From the NCBI GenBank assembly GCA_031291095.1, contig JARLJR010000034.1, positions 1-64,000 on the forward strand: a DNA stretch of 64,000 bases, in the 5' to 3' direction. A program made the position numbers and the translations under genes. The DNA comes from Legionella sp. (GTDB lineage Bacteria > Pseudomonadota > Gammaproteobacteria > Legionellales > Legionellaceae). Below the pieces are notes generated by a model. It worked only from the letters and a program-made list of their open reading frames with translations. It did not search any database and was not told the origin of the DNA. How positions within the stretch are numbered: position 1 is the stretch's first letter; every line of letters starts with the position of its first letter. Positions 1 through 8,997 of the stretch are shown piece by piece.

Positions 1-114
1 AGGCCAAAAACCTTTTCTGTTCTAAAAAAATCAAGAAAAACAGAGCAAATTAAGCTACAGAAAAAAGCTAATAAAATAATTAAAATGATAGAAAAAGAGG
101 CACTAGCTGCTTAA
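1..114 (+). CDS. C-terminal end of an unidentified protein (partial)
   Basis: An open frame enters from the left edge and ends with TAA at 112-114, giving 37 visible residues. They are strongly basic (many Lys, some Arg) and end in EALAA. No family can be recognised from so short a tail. A 16-bp palindrome follows. It could also be a chance open frame, since it is short and has no visible start. Confidence 0.35.
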   Translation, partial: RPKTFSVLKKSRKTEQIKLQKKANKIIKMIEKEALAA

Positions 115-124
115 GGTAGTGCCA

Positions 125-141
125 TTGGGCCATGGCCCAAC
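125..141. repeat. 16-bp palindrome TTGGGCCATGGCCCAA
   Basis: A perfect GC-rich palindrome lies between two convergent open frames: the partial + strand frame ending at 114 and the DUF1810 gene ending at 164 on the minus strand. It has no loop and no T-run, so it may be a weak bidirectional terminator or simply a repeat remnant. Confidence 0.4.
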
Positions 142-163
142 CTACTAATATAATTCTTTATAC

Positions 164-640
164 CTAGGTAAATTCCAGCGTATGTTGGCAGGGTGGATAA
201 CCTTGATCTGCTGTTTTACGCAAAACCAAATCGCAGCAGCGAATTAATTCATTATAAGCAAGTTCTGTTTCTCCTTCTTTACTAAGTAAGGATACGGCTT
301 TTCGAAAGAGCGTGACACTAGAAACTAACTTATAAGTGTCAGTGCTTCCTCCCATTAAGGTTCTAATTGGTATTGTTTGTAATTGTTTTAAAACCAAATG
401 GAGGATTTCATTATAATGTTCAAAAAGTGTGGTATTTTGTAAATAATCACAGGCTTCTTGCAAATCCGCAATGCCAAAGCGCTTCGCTGTTGGACTATGC
501 CCTAGCGATTGCAGCTGGGGGAATATGTACCATATCCAATGGCTGGTTTTGCGCCCCTGGGCAATTTCTTTATATGCCTCTGTATAGGTAGGGAAAAAGT
601 CTTGTCCTTGCTGGGCCTGGATAAATCGTTCGATACTCAT
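164..640 (-). CDS. DUF1810 domain protein
   Basis: The 158-residue product spans a complete DUF1810 domain, a family of small bacterial proteins of unknown biochemical role. Diagnostic stretches are the N-terminal RFIQAQQ, the HWIWYIFPQL segment near residue 34, GHSPTAKRFGI near 47, and the IRTLMGGSTDTYK region near 92. The start has a good ribosome site (GAGGA about 7 nt upstream). The gene stands alone and is convergent with the partial gene at the left edge. Function is not known; the family assignment is firm. Confidence 0.88.
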   Translation of the reverse strand: MSIERFIQAQQGQDFFPTYTEAYKEIAQGRKTSHWIWYIFPQLQSLGHSPTAKRFGIADLQEACDYLQNTTLFEHYNEILHLVLKQLQTIPIRTLMGGSTDTYKLVSSVTLFRKAVSLLSKEGETELAYNELIRCCDLVLRKTADQGYPPCQHTLEFT

Positions 641-719
641 TTGGTATCCTCACTTATTTAATCGGCACCTGTTTTAAATTATTATAGTGTAAGTTAACGT
701 TCCAAGGAAAATAGTAATC

Positions 720-1160
720 ATGGCTTCTTCTTTTTCAACCGGACTGGTAATGGGCTGTATGATTGGTGCTATAGGCCAATATTGCGTGCACTTATTTTTA
801 GGGGATAGTAGTACAAGCACGATAAAGAAAAATGAGAAACAAACGGCATTAAATGAGCTGTTTCAGGCTCATTCTCAGTTTATGGAGCAACTTAAAAAAG
901 ATATTAATGAGCCTGTTAATGCGCAGATTAGAGAATTCTTTGTTGTAGACAAAATGGCAATTATGAATTCCTCCATTCCTCGCTTACGCTACGATTTATC
1001 TGAAGAAATTATCCCTCTTTTAAATCAATTGGAAGATTTAGGCTATATCCAGATGCTACCCAATGATTCCTTGCTTTATCAGATTAATGAGCATTTTATC
1101 CGGGATTTGAATAGAATGAACTCTTCTCAAGAATTACTCTTGGTTAGCGAGATAAATTAA
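720..1160 (+). CDS. Small N-terminally membrane-anchored protein of unknown function
   Basis: 146 residues with a hydrophobic N-terminus (about residues 5-27) that would act as a membrane anchor or uncleaved signal, followed by a charged, helical, probably soluble domain. No family is recognised. An AAGGAAAA ribosome site precedes the ATG. The stop codon overlaps the start of yjbQ in TAATG, so the two genes are translationally coupled. That coupling and the compact spacing make it a real gene. Confidence 0.7.
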   Translation: MASSFSTGLVMGCMIGAIGQYCVHLFLGDSSTSTIKKNEKQTALNELFQAHSQFMEQLKKDINEPVNAQIREFFVVDKMAIMNSSIPRLRYDLSEEIIPLLNQLEDLGYIQMLPNDSLLYQINEHFIRDLNRMNSSQELLLVSEIN

Positions 1161-1588
1161 TGAATCTTGAACAACATTCGATTTACCTGAATACTTCCGG
1201 TAGAGGAACTACCGATGTCACTGCGGAAATTGCAGCTATTGTAGCGAATACAGCGATTCAGCAAGGCTTATGCCAGTTGTTTCTTCAGCATACCAGTGCT
1301 TCATTAATGATTTGTGAAAATTATGACCAACAAGTTCGTAAGGACTTGGAGAGTTTTTTAGTGCGCTTGGTTCCTGATGGCGATCCTTTGTTTAAGCATG
1401 TGATTGAAGGCAAGGACGATATGCCCGCGCATGTTCGAACAGTTCTGACCCAAACCAGTCTTACCATCCCAGTGCATGATGGGAAATTAGCATTAGGTAC
1501 ATGGCAAGGTATCTATCTTTATGAGCATCGATATCAGCCACACAAGCGCCATTTATTGCTTACGATTTTAGGACAGGCGCGTGCTTAA
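1160..1588 (+). CDS. yjbQ: YjbQ family (UPF0047) protein
   Basis: The 142-residue product is a full-length member of the YjbQ/UPF0047 family, a compact fold for which thiamine-phosphate-synthase-like activity has been described. Family signatures are HTSASLMI near residue 44, the H-V-R region near 91, and GTWQGIYLYEHR near 113, which carry the conserved His, Glu and Arg. The ATG overlaps the stop of the preceding gene. Its physiological role here cannot be read from context. Confidence 0.88.
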   Translation: MNLEQHSIYLNTSGRGTTDVTAEIAAIVANTAIQQGLCQLFLQHTSASLMICENYDQQVRKDLESFLVRLVPDGDPLFKHVIEGKDDMPAHVRTVLTQTSLTIPVHDGKLALGTWQGIYLYEHRYQPHKRHLLLTILGQARA

Positions 1589-1648
1589 AAATTATCTTGT
1601 ATGCCTATCCGATTCAGCCTATAACTATAATGATAAGAAACCTAATTT

Positions 1649-2137
1649 ATGTGGTGCAAAATGGCTGGTAAGGAAATGAGCTGCATTAAAGTTCTTCATT
1701 TTTTATTACAAGACATACGATGCTGCTTGGATTTGCAGTATGTGGAAAAAATATTTCCTTTGCCTCTATTGGAAACCATTCCTGGAAGCCCGATTTATCT
1801 TGTAGGATTGATGAATTTACATGGAAAGTGCATTCCCGTTGTTGATTTGCGAATTTGTGCCGGATTAACTCGTGACGAGACTTATCCTTTGAGCATACCT
1901 ATTCTTCTGTGCTCTGATGGAACACATCGTCTTGGTCTTATTGTTGATCGAATGATAGGGCTTGGTGAGATTGATAAAAACAAAATTGAAATACATGAAG
2001 AATTTACTCGCAGTCATTCACCATTTTACGGTGCGGTAACGATTAATAATAGTGTTTCGTTGCTTATGGATGCTGCATCGCTCTTTGCATTGAAACTAAC
2101 TGAAGAAATGGACCAGGTTTCAGCAGATCATGACTAA
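1649..2137 (+). CDS. cheW: CheW-like coupling protein (first copy)
   Basis: A 162-residue CheW-domain protein that would couple the receptor encoded downstream to CheA. Visible features are the IPGSPIYLVGLMNLHGKCIPVVDLR block (about residues 44-68), where the family has an 'I.G..N.RG..IPVVDL' pattern, followed by GLIVDRM. It opens the chemosensory cluster, and the last codons overlap the cheR start by 8 bp. In-frame ATGs at 1661 and 1676 are alternative starts. The paired CheW genes flanking cheR recall wspB and wspD. Confidence 0.9.
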   Translation: MWCKMAGKEMSCIKVLHFLLQDIRCCLDLQYVEKIFPLPLLETIPGSPIYLVGLMNLHGKCIPVVDLRICAGLTRDETYPLSIPILLCSDGTHRLGLIVDRMIGLGEIDKNKIEIHEEFTRSHSPFYGAVTINNSVSLLMDAASLFALKLTEEMDQVSADHD

Positions 2138-2981
2138 CTTACTAGACAGAATAAAAATTCTTGAGCCTGCATTTATTAAGTTAATCCATGAGCGTTTCGG
2201 CCTGGTGACTCATATTAATCAAGCAAGAGAATTACCAAAGATTATTGCTGAGACTTGTACTAAGTTTCATTTCCAACCCGACGAATATCTGGATAAGCTG
2301 AAACATTGTTCAAGTAGCTCTTCATTATTAGCGGACTTAGTTGCAGCAATTACCGTTGGGGAAAGTTATTTTTTCCGTGATAAAACGCAAATGCAGTTAT
2401 TAGAAAAAGAACTTTTACCTAACCTTATACAACAAAAAAAAGATACACGTGCCTTAAAAATTTGGAGTGCGGGGTGTTCATCAGGTGAGGAGCTATATAC
2501 CATTGTCATGCTTCTTTTGAAGCTAATTCCTAATATTGATCATTGGGATTTGCAATTATTAGGTACTGATATTAATGTGGCAGCACTCGAAAAAGCAATG
2601 ACAGGCATTTATGGGCAATGGTCAATGCGCTCTATTCCTGAGGTATATTTACAAAACTATTTTACCAAAGAGAAACGTACTTACGTTCTTTCTCCAGAGG
2701 TTCGCGACATGGTACGTTTTAAATACCTGAATTTAAGTGATAATAGTTATCCTTCTATTATTAATGGCACTTATCAGGTCGATTTAATATTATGTCGTAA
2801 TGTGCTAATTTATTTTGAGAATGATTTGGTTGTTAAAATCATGAAAAAATTAAGTCAGTGTTTGGCGGAGGGAGCTTATCTTTTATTGGGGGCCTCAGAT
2901 CCAATTATCATAGCCGATACCAATCTAGTGTTTCACCATGATGGCGCAATTTATTTTTCTTTGAATAACGATAATAAATAA
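2130..2981 (+). CDS. cheR: CheR-type chemoreceptor glutamate methyltransferase
   Basis: 283 residues. An N-terminal helical CheR domain (to about residue 75) leads into the SAM-binding methyltransferase domain: GESYFFRD at 78-84, WSAGCSSGEE at 112-121 (motif I region), GTDIN near 146, and LILCRNVLIYF near 231. It should methylate glutamates on the MCP made two genes downstream and so set adaptation. Unlike WspC it has no TPR extension. It overlaps cheW upstream and lies 9 bp before the second cheW. Confidence 0.95.
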   Translation: MTNLLDRIKILEPAFIKLIHERFGLVTHINQARELPKIIAETCTKFHFQPDEYLDKLKHCSSSSSLLADLVAAITVGESYFFRDKTQMQLLEKELLPNLIQQKKDTRALKIWSAGCSSGEELYTIVMLLLKLIPNIDHWDLQLLGTDINVAALEKAMTGIYGQWSMRSIPEVYLQNYFTKEKRTYVLSPEVRDMVRFKYLNLSDNSYPSIINGTYQVDLILCRNVLIYFENDLVVKIMKKLSQCLAEGAYLLLGASDPIIIADTNLVFHHDGAIYFSLNNDNK

Positions 2982-2990
2982 AAAAGGATT

Positions 2991-3584
2991 TTGGCAGTGG
3001 CGACTAAATTACAAAAACATGCTTCTGAACTCATGCCTCAAAGCGCCGAGGCTTTGCGTGTATTAACAGCGCGCGCAGAATTGCTTGCCAAGCCAGAAGT
3101 CAGCGCAATAGATGTACGTGGCATTGACTATGTACGGTTTCAGCTGAGCCCCAATGAGCATTATGGGATTCCTTACCAGCATGTTTATGAAATCCTACAT
3201 CATGTCACCGTTTCAAAACCTCCATGCATTCCAAATTTCGTTGTAGGGGTAATTAACTGGCGCGGTTCATTAATTACGGTTGTGGATTTGATGAAATTTT
3301 TTCATCCAGAATATTCTGGGAAGGTAGGCGAGTTTATTATTATTGTGAGCGTCGATGATATGACGATAGGGATGCTTGCTTATTCCATTGAGGGGAGTTT
3401 AATGTATCAACCTAATCAGCTAAATACGCCATTGTCTTCCACAAAAGTTGCAAATCCTGAATACATCTTAGGTTTACATCAATCAGTGACGGCAATTCTT
3501 AATATCGATATGTTGATACCCTGTTTATACCAAGAAATTAAAGAAAGCCTATATAGGATAGGAGATGTCCATGGAAGTAAATAA
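2991..3584 (+). CDS. cheW: CheW-like coupling protein (second copy)
   Basis: A 197-residue CheW-domain protein with a 35-residue N-terminal extension compared with simple CheW. The core has YGIPYQHVYEI near residue 58, then IPNFVVGVINWRGSLITVVDL near 82, the family's most conserved block. A TTG at 2991 is taken as the start because AAAAGGA stands just upstream; a GTG at 2997 is the alternative. The 3' end overlaps the mcp start by 20 bp. Having two CheW proteins suggests they serve different partners or array positions, as in Wsp. Confidence 0.9.
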   Translation: MAVATKLQKHASELMPQSAEALRVLTARAELLAKPEVSAIDVRGIDYVRFQLSPNEHYGIPYQHVYEILHHVTVSKPPCIPNFVVGVINWRGSLITVVDLMKFFHPEYSGKVGEFIIIVSVDDMTIGMLAYSIEGSLMYQPNQLNTPLSSTKVANPEYILGLHQSVTAILNIDMLIPCLYQEIKESLYRIGDVHGSK

Positions 3585-5424
3585 CCCGGGTTTTTTTATT
3601 TCACTCCGTGCCCGTTTAATTATCGGGTTTTTAACGCTGAGTTTACCGCTGCTGCTATTAATCATGCTGTTACTACCAAAAGTTAATGCGGTGGTGTTTT
3701 ACAGCAAAGAAATTTATGAAGAGAACTTATCTCAAGTTTTGGATACGGGAGTTTTTCAATCACAAAATCTAGTTATTGATTGGATTGTAACGGGAGATCC
3801 GAAATATAGAACTCATTTTAACCATGTGTGGACTGAAATAAATGAAATAAAACAACGCTGGGATGAGGGACTTGCTCGTTTGGGGAATGAGAAAATATTG
3901 GATGAATGGCGAAAACTCAGAGGTTTATATGCCCCCTTATATGAAGCCCAGTCGGCAGGAATTAATGCACCTAGAAGTTTAGATATTGTTGGAGCCTTAA
4001 AAAAGCACATCGAGACAACTCGTCCTATTGAAAATCAAATGATTGATATAATTGATGGGGTTTTCTCTGAGGACTTAGGTAAGCGTGTTGGTGGGTTAAC
4101 TAACAGCTTAGTAACGCAAATTAATAAAAATACCGCGCACATTAATCATAATTTGCATGCTTTGACCCGGTCTGCGTATGGTTTATTAATTTTAGGAGTC
4201 ATTTTAACCATCATTGTTCCAGTTGGTACCTTAGGTTATTTAGCGAGCCCAATTGATCGAGTGATTGAAATTGCCCAAAGGATTGCTGCGGGTGAGCGTG
4301 ATATAGAAATTGAGATTCCTGCCTTGGATAGGCTAGGCCGTATGTTACTTTCGATTAAAACGATGCAACAGGCAATTAAGGAAAAAGAAGATAAGCTCCG
4401 TGAACAGGAGGAAGAATCGCGGCAATTGTTTGATCAATTAGTAAATACGTCGAAAAAATTTAGTGAGTACAGCAGCAAAGTGGCAGCTGGTGATCTTAGA
4501 GAAAGACTAAGTGTAGATAAGAACGATATTTTATATGAGTTAGGAAACGATTTAGATTTAATGACCGATGGTTTGGCATCAATTACCAAAAAAATTACTC
4601 AGGTAAGTAGTGATATTGTTGCTATGGTGGATAAGGTACTTACTTCAGCAAATGAACAAACTGAAAGTATTAATTCACAAGCATCTGCAATTAATGAAAT
4701 TAGTGCCTCTTTAGAGGAAATTGATAAGAGCTCCAAACAAACCATGAATAAAGCCCAAGCTTTGCGTGAAGTGGCAAAAAATACGTATGAACAAGGAAAG
4801 TGGGGAAGTGAGTCCGTTGCTCAAAGTATAGAGGGTATTAAAGTTTCTGAAGAAAAAATGCAGTTAATTGCCCAGACGATTCTTGATTTAAGTACGCACA
4901 CCCAACAAATTGGTGAGATTACGGCAGTAGTTAATACACTTGCTCAGCAATCTAAAATGTTGGCTTTAAATGCGGCAATTGAAGCCTCAAAGGCAGGAGA
5001 GGCTGGAAAGGGCTTTGCTGCAGTAGCAACAGAGGTAAGAAATCTGGCTGAGCAGTCTGAGCAGTCAACCGTACAGGTGCAAAAAATTCTTGAGGATATA
5101 CGTCGGACAACTGAAAAAGCGGTTGAGGTAACTGAGGAAGGGGCGAAATCTTTAGGATCTGGCATGCAGTTAATTGAAAAAGCAGGAGATGTTATCCAAA
5201 CTTTAAGTAAGATGATTAATGATGCATCTATTTCAAGTCAACATATTGAAGTGGCCATACGTCAGGAAGCGGTTGGGATCGAGCAAATTGTTGAAAGTAT
5301 GAATGAGATTAATCGAACGACTTCGACTTTTTCTGGCGGCCTAACGGAAATGATGGATTTCATTCATAAGTTAAATGAAATTGCCAAACATCTTAAAGAC
5401 GATGTAAATATCTATAAAGTTTAG
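3565..5424 (+). CDS. Methyl-accepting chemotaxis protein with two HAMP units
   Basis: 619 residues: transmembrane helix 1 at about 17-38, a roughly 165-residue periplasmic region, transmembrane helix 2 at about 205-228, a HAMP domain, a second HAMP-like segment near 310 (VAAGDLRERL), then the cytoplasmic coiled-coil signalling domain. The hairpin tip near 460 reads LALNAAIEASKAGEAGKGFA, a divergent version of the usual 'AARAGEQGRGFA'. There is no C-terminal CheR/CheB-tethering pentapeptide. An ATG at 3571 is an alternative start. The gene overlaps cheW and precedes cheA by 8 bp. The sensed signal is unknown. Confidence 0.95.
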   Translation: MSMEVNNPGFFISLRARLIIGFLTLSLPLLLLIMLLLPKVNAVVFYSKEIYEENLSQVLDTGVFQSQNLVIDWIVTGDPKYRTHFNHVWTEINEIKQRWDEGLARLGNEKILDEWRKLRGLYAPLYEAQSAGINAPRSLDIVGALKKHIETTRPIENQMIDIIDGVFSEDLGKRVGGLTNSLVTQINKNTAHINHNLHALTRSAYGLLILGVILTIIVPVGTLGYLASPIDRVIEIAQRIAAGERDIEIEIPALDRLGRMLLSIKTMQQAIKEKEDKLREQEEESRQLFDQLVNTSKKFSEYSSKVAAGDLRERLSVDKNDILYELGNDLDLMTDGLASITKKITQVSSDIVAMVDKVLTSANEQTESINSQASAINEISASLEEIDKSSKQTMNKAQALREVAKNTYEQGKWGSESVAQSIEGIKVSEEKMQLIAQTILDLSTHTQQIGEITAVVNTLAQQSKMLALNAAIEASKAGEAGKGFAAVATEVRNLAEQSEQSTVQVQKILEDIRRTTEKAVEVTEEGAKSLGSGMQLIEKAGDVIQTLSKMINDASISSQHIEVAIRQEAVGIEQIVESMNEINRTTSTFSGGLTEMMDFIHKLNEIAKHLKDDVNIYKV

Positions 5425-5432
5425 GAACTATT

Positions 5433-7715
5433 ATGACTCCAGACGACTCATTACTAAAACAGCTTATAGAAACGTTTAGTACCGAACTTGAGTCATTGAT
5501 TTCCGTAATTATTGATAATTTGCAAAAAATTCAAAAAGATACGTCAGAGGCTGATTTAAACCAAATCGCAACGGAGATTTCACGTTCAGGGCGTAATATT
5601 AAAGTTTCAGCACTTTCTGTAGGCATTAATGACTTAGGTGCTATTGCTGAATGCATTGAAAAGCTTTTTATGCTCACAGAGCATATTTCGTCAGAACGGG
5701 TGAATTTAACCAACAATGCTGTGGAGGGGATGCGTGAATCCTTGCAAAATTTTATTGCAAAAAGACAACCGTCGATTAAGCTGCGTGAGTTAATACATCA
5801 ACTTCGACAACAGGCACGTATTCCTGATCGAGAGGAAGAAGTAGCTGAAGAGAAAGCTGCATCAGTTGAACCTGTTTTTTCTAAATCCAGTATGAATGAA
5901 AGCGCCTCAGAACGGGAGTTTTTAAAGAAAATCGTTGAAACGTTTAAAAGCGAACTTCAAGAAAATTTAATGACGATTACTGAAGGTTTATTACAGCTTG
6001 AAAAAAGGGAGAACAGCGGGGCCGATCTCCTGCATTTATTCACGGTGATTTTTCGAGCAGCACATAACATTAAAGGTTCTGCTCGTAGTATTGGGGCAAT
6101 TGATGTGGGTGAAATTGCTCATCAGATAGAAACCTTATTTGCAGAAATCCAGCAGAAAAATATTGAAATTTCCCCTGAAATTATCAATCTTTGCTTACAG
6201 TCTATTGATTTTATGAATGAAGCAATGCGCTGTTACAGTGAAGATATACCTTCAACTTTTGACCTGCAAGATCATTTGAATCAACTTAAATATTATACAG
6301 AACATCCTCAATCTCAGTTACAGCAAGGAGTTATTGAGAACCCCCAGGAAATATTGGCAGAGAATACAAAGACGTTAGAGACACGCTTTAGGGTAGGGGA
6401 ATTTGAATCAATTCGTGTTTCGCTACAAAATCTGGATCGTATCTCTGCCGATATGGAAGAACTTCAGGCAATTAAGATTATTATTGAAGAGTATTATTCT
6501 GATTTAAGCAAAATGAATTATAAAATAGATTATTTTGTGCACGCCTGGAAAAAGAATTTAGCGAATTTAAAAACGCTTTTTAATCACGAAGACGAACGTT
6601 TTAATGCTTTATTTTCTATGCCAGTTACTGAATTAACTGAAATCAATAATTCCATGCATTCGATGCAACGTGCTTTGCGCACGCCGATTAATGAATTATC
6701 CACCTTGCTCAGCTCTCTACAGGATGAGGTGCGTCGAATTCGTTTGATTCCGGTTGACGCACAATTGCGTTACTTGCCGCGAGTGGTGCGTGATTTAGCT
6801 CATGGATTAAAAAAACAAGTTAATTTCGACATTATCAACAATGATGTCAAAATTGATAAAATGATTCTTGATGGTTTAAAAGATCCAATAGTGCATTTGT
6901 TACGCAATGCCATTGATCATGGGATCGAACGGCCTGACATACGCCAAGCCATAGGTAAATCAGCGCAGGGCAACATTCTCATTGAAGTGCGCCAGGAAGA
7001 TCACCAAATTATTTTTGAAATCTCAGATGATGGTGCGGGGATTAATCCGGAGGTGCTCATCCAATCTGCGCTGAAAAAAAATATCATAACTCTGGCAGAG
7101 CTCGAGGGGATGAGTCCGGAAGCTGCTCTTGATTTAATCTTTCGACCCGGTTTTTCTACACGAGATATTGCCACAGATATTTCTGGACGAGGGGTAGGCT
7201 TGGATGTTGTTCGCTCTAATTTAGTGCAATTGAAAGGTCAAGTCAGTGTGGCAAGTCAATTTGGCAAAGGAACTCATTTTCTTTTACAAGTACCGATTAC
7301 TTTGGCCACTGAGCGAGGATTAATTATTTCCTGTAGTGATCAATTATTTGTCCTTATTACTCGGGCGGTGGACAGCGTATTTTTGTTAAAACAACAAGAT
7401 ATTATTGAGGTCGAAGGAAGCCCAACAGTGCTTGTCAATCAGCAACCGATTTTGCTATGCTCATTGTCTAAGGTATTGCATCTTGATGAAAAAATACAAG
7501 AAAAAGAATATTTGTCTGTGGTGGTGATCCATAAGGAACAGGAGCGAATTGCTTTACTTGTTGATGAAATTATTGGGGAACGGGAAATTGTTTTGAAGCC
7601 ACTTCAAGAACCTTTAACCAATATACCATGTGTTACCGGAGCTACTTTATCCGGCAGCAACCAAATTAATTTTGTATTAAATTCAACTGAACTCATTAAA
7701 AAAGCACTCTTTTAA
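5433..7715 (+). CDS. cheA: CheA-type histidine kinase with a duplicated, partly degenerate HPt domain
   Basis: 760 residues. Two HPt domains stand in tandem. The second has its phosphoacceptor His211 in AAHNIKGSA. The first has Arg54 at the equivalent place (GRNIKVSA) and cannot be phosphorylated on His. A linker follows, then the dimerisation region, an HATPase domain (LLRNAIDHGIE about residue 490; ISDDGAGIN about 530; GRGVGLDVVRS about 585) and a CheW-like C-terminal domain. No receiver domain is fused, unlike WspE. It would take signals from the MCP through CheW and phosphorylate CheB and the receiver-cyclase downstream. Confidence 0.95.
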   Translation: MTPDDSLLKQLIETFSTELESLISVIIDNLQKIQKDTSEADLNQIATEISRSGRNIKVSALSVGINDLGAIAECIEKLFMLTEHISSERVNLTNNAVEGMRESLQNFIAKRQPSIKLRELIHQLRQQARIPDREEEVAEEKAASVEPVFSKSSMNESASEREFLKKIVETFKSELQENLMTITEGLLQLEKRENSGADLLHLFTVIFRAAHNIKGSARSIGAIDVGEIAHQIETLFAEIQQKNIEISPEIINLCLQSIDFMNEAMRCYSEDIPSTFDLQDHLNQLKYYTEHPQSQLQQGVIENPQEILAENTKTLETRFRVGEFESIRVSLQNLDRISADMEELQAIKIIIEEYYSDLSKMNYKIDYFVHAWKKNLANLKTLFNHEDERFNALFSMPVTELTEINNSMHSMQRALRTPINELSTLLSSLQDEVRRIRLIPVDAQLRYLPRVVRDLAHGLKKQVNFDIINNDVKIDKMILDGLKDPIVHLLRNAIDHGIERPDIRQAIGKSAQGNILIEVRQEDHQIIFEISDDGAGINPEVLIQSALKKNIITLAELEGMSPEAALDLIFRPGFSTRDIATDISGRGVGLDVVRSNLVQLKGQVSVASQFGKGTHFLLQVPITLATERGLIISCSDQLFVLITRAVDSVFLLKQQDIIEVEGSPTVLVNQQPILLCSLSKVLHLDEKIQEKEYLSVVVIHKEQERIALLVDEIIGEREIVLKPLQEPLTNIPCVTGATLSGSNQINFVLNSTELIKKALF

Positions 7716-7722
7716 CGCTAGC

Positions 7723-7779
7723 ACGCCAGCTAGAACGAGGCACACCGGCCAGAACGAGGCACGCCGGCCAGAAGGCGCC
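7723..7779. repeat. Three tandem 19-bp repeats
   Basis: Three imperfect direct copies of a 19-bp unit (acgcc-ggccagaacgaggc type) at 7723-7741, 7742-7760 and 7761-7779. They run straight into a MITE-like element at 7780. They lie in the cheA-cheB gap, just after the cheA stop. Such short arrays may vary in copy number between strains. Confidence 0.8.
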
Positions 7780-7887
7780 ACGTCATCCCGAACGCAGTGA
7801 GGGATCTCCTGAATGTGGTGCTGAGGTAACAAGGCGTATCGTGCAATATTCTGAAGATCCGTCGCCATAAACTCCTCAGGACGACGT
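7780..7887. repeat. Interspersed inverted-repeat element, family A (copy 1)
   Basis: The element begins ACGTCATCCCGAACG and ends GGACGACGT, so its ends are imperfect inverted repeats. Related copies with the same start and end lie at 15851-15935 and 51879-51984, and a minimal hairpin version at 31576-31609. No coding capacity. It behaves like a MITE/REP element, and here it splits the chemosensory cluster between cheA and cheB. Confidence 0.75.
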
Positions 7888-7933
7888 GGGTTCAGGGGGA
7901 TGTGTATTTATAAATATAAGTGAACTATTGCCT

Positions 7934-8983
7934 ATGATCAGAGTTTTAATTGTCGATGACTCACCGACGGAAGTTGCCTTAATTCAACATATCATTGAGT
8001 CTACACATGATATGATTGTGGTTGGTGTTGCCAAGAATGGAAAAGAGGCAATAGAATTAACTGCCAAATTAAAGCCGGATCTGATCACCATGGACATCCA
8101 AATGCCGGTGATCGACGGGCTCGAGGCAACGCGCATCATTATGGCACATCATCCAACACCTATTGTTGTGATTAGCTCAACAGTAAGTGATGAATCGATT
8201 AATGCCACATTCCATATCCTTGAGGCTGGGGCATTAACTGCATTGGCAAAGCCAGTTAATATATTTTCTTCTTCGTTTAAAGAACGAAGTGTCTATATTA
8301 TTGATACATTACGTAGCCTTTCAGAAATTCGCGTTACTAAAAAACCATTGAAAGTGTCTTTAACTGATAAAGAAAGAAAAATAACTAAGCATGAGCCTAA
8401 AGCCAAGGCGGAACATTATGAAATAATTGCTATTGGTGCTTCGGTGGGAGGGCCTATGGCATTAAAAACTATTTTATCTCGTCTAACCCCTGACTTTCCT
8501 TTACCCATTGTTGTTGTTCAGCATATGAGTAATGGATTTATTCGCGGCTTTGTTCAATGGCTAGAACAAAATGTAAGCCTTAAAGTGAAAGTTCCAGCTA
8601 ACGGTGAACTATTAGAGCGGGGGACCGTCTATCTAGCACCAGATAAAACACATTTACAAATTGGACGTGAGCATAGCCGATTAGTCAGTAAGCTTGTTGA
8701 GGGAGGTTCTAGCGATGGTTTTTGCCCTTCAATTACTGCTTTATTGCAATCGGTGGCTAAAGTTTCAGGTAAAAAAGCGATTGGAATGCTTTTAACCGGC
8801 ATGAGTGATGATGGTGCTGAAGGTTTATTGGCATTAAAGCAAGCCCATGGCCATACTTTAATTCAAGATCAAGGAAGTGCAGTAGTTTTTGGAATGGGGG
8901 CTGTTGCTCAGTCAATAGACGCGGTGGATCAGGTCATTGAATTAGATAGCATCGCAAATTATTTAACTACGATTTGTATCTAA
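7934..8983 (+). CDS. cheB: CheB-type chemoreceptor methylesterase
   Basis: 349 residues: a receiver domain (DDS at 8-10, phosphoacceptor Asp54 in MDIQMP, the later Lys in AKPVN) and a C-terminal CheB esterase domain with GASVGGP (Ser), VVQHMS (His) and TGMSDDGAEG (Asp). It would demethylate or deamidate the MCP when phosphorylated by CheA. The ATG at 7934 is chosen because the receiver fold begins there; an in-frame GTG at 7886 would start inside the upstream repeat. A 218-bp gap from cheA, filled by repeats, is the widest in the cluster. Confidence 0.95.
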   Translation: MIRVLIVDDSPTEVALIQHIIESTHDMIVVGVAKNGKEAIELTAKLKPDLITMDIQMPVIDGLEATRIIMAHHPTPIVVISSTVSDESINATFHILEAGALTALAKPVNIFSSSFKERSVYIIDTLRSLSEIRVTKKPLKVSLTDKERKITKHEPKAKAEHYEIIAIGASVGGPMALKTILSRLTPDFPLPIVVVQHMSNGFIRGFVQWLEQNVSLKVKVPANGELLERGTVYLAPDKTHLQIGREHSRLVSKLVEGGSSDGFCPSITALLQSVAKVSGKKAIGMLLTGMSDDGAEGLLALKQAHGHTLIQDQGSAVVFGMGAVAQSIDAVDQVIELDSIANYLTTICI

Positions 8984-8997
8984 GGCTATGTGACGCT

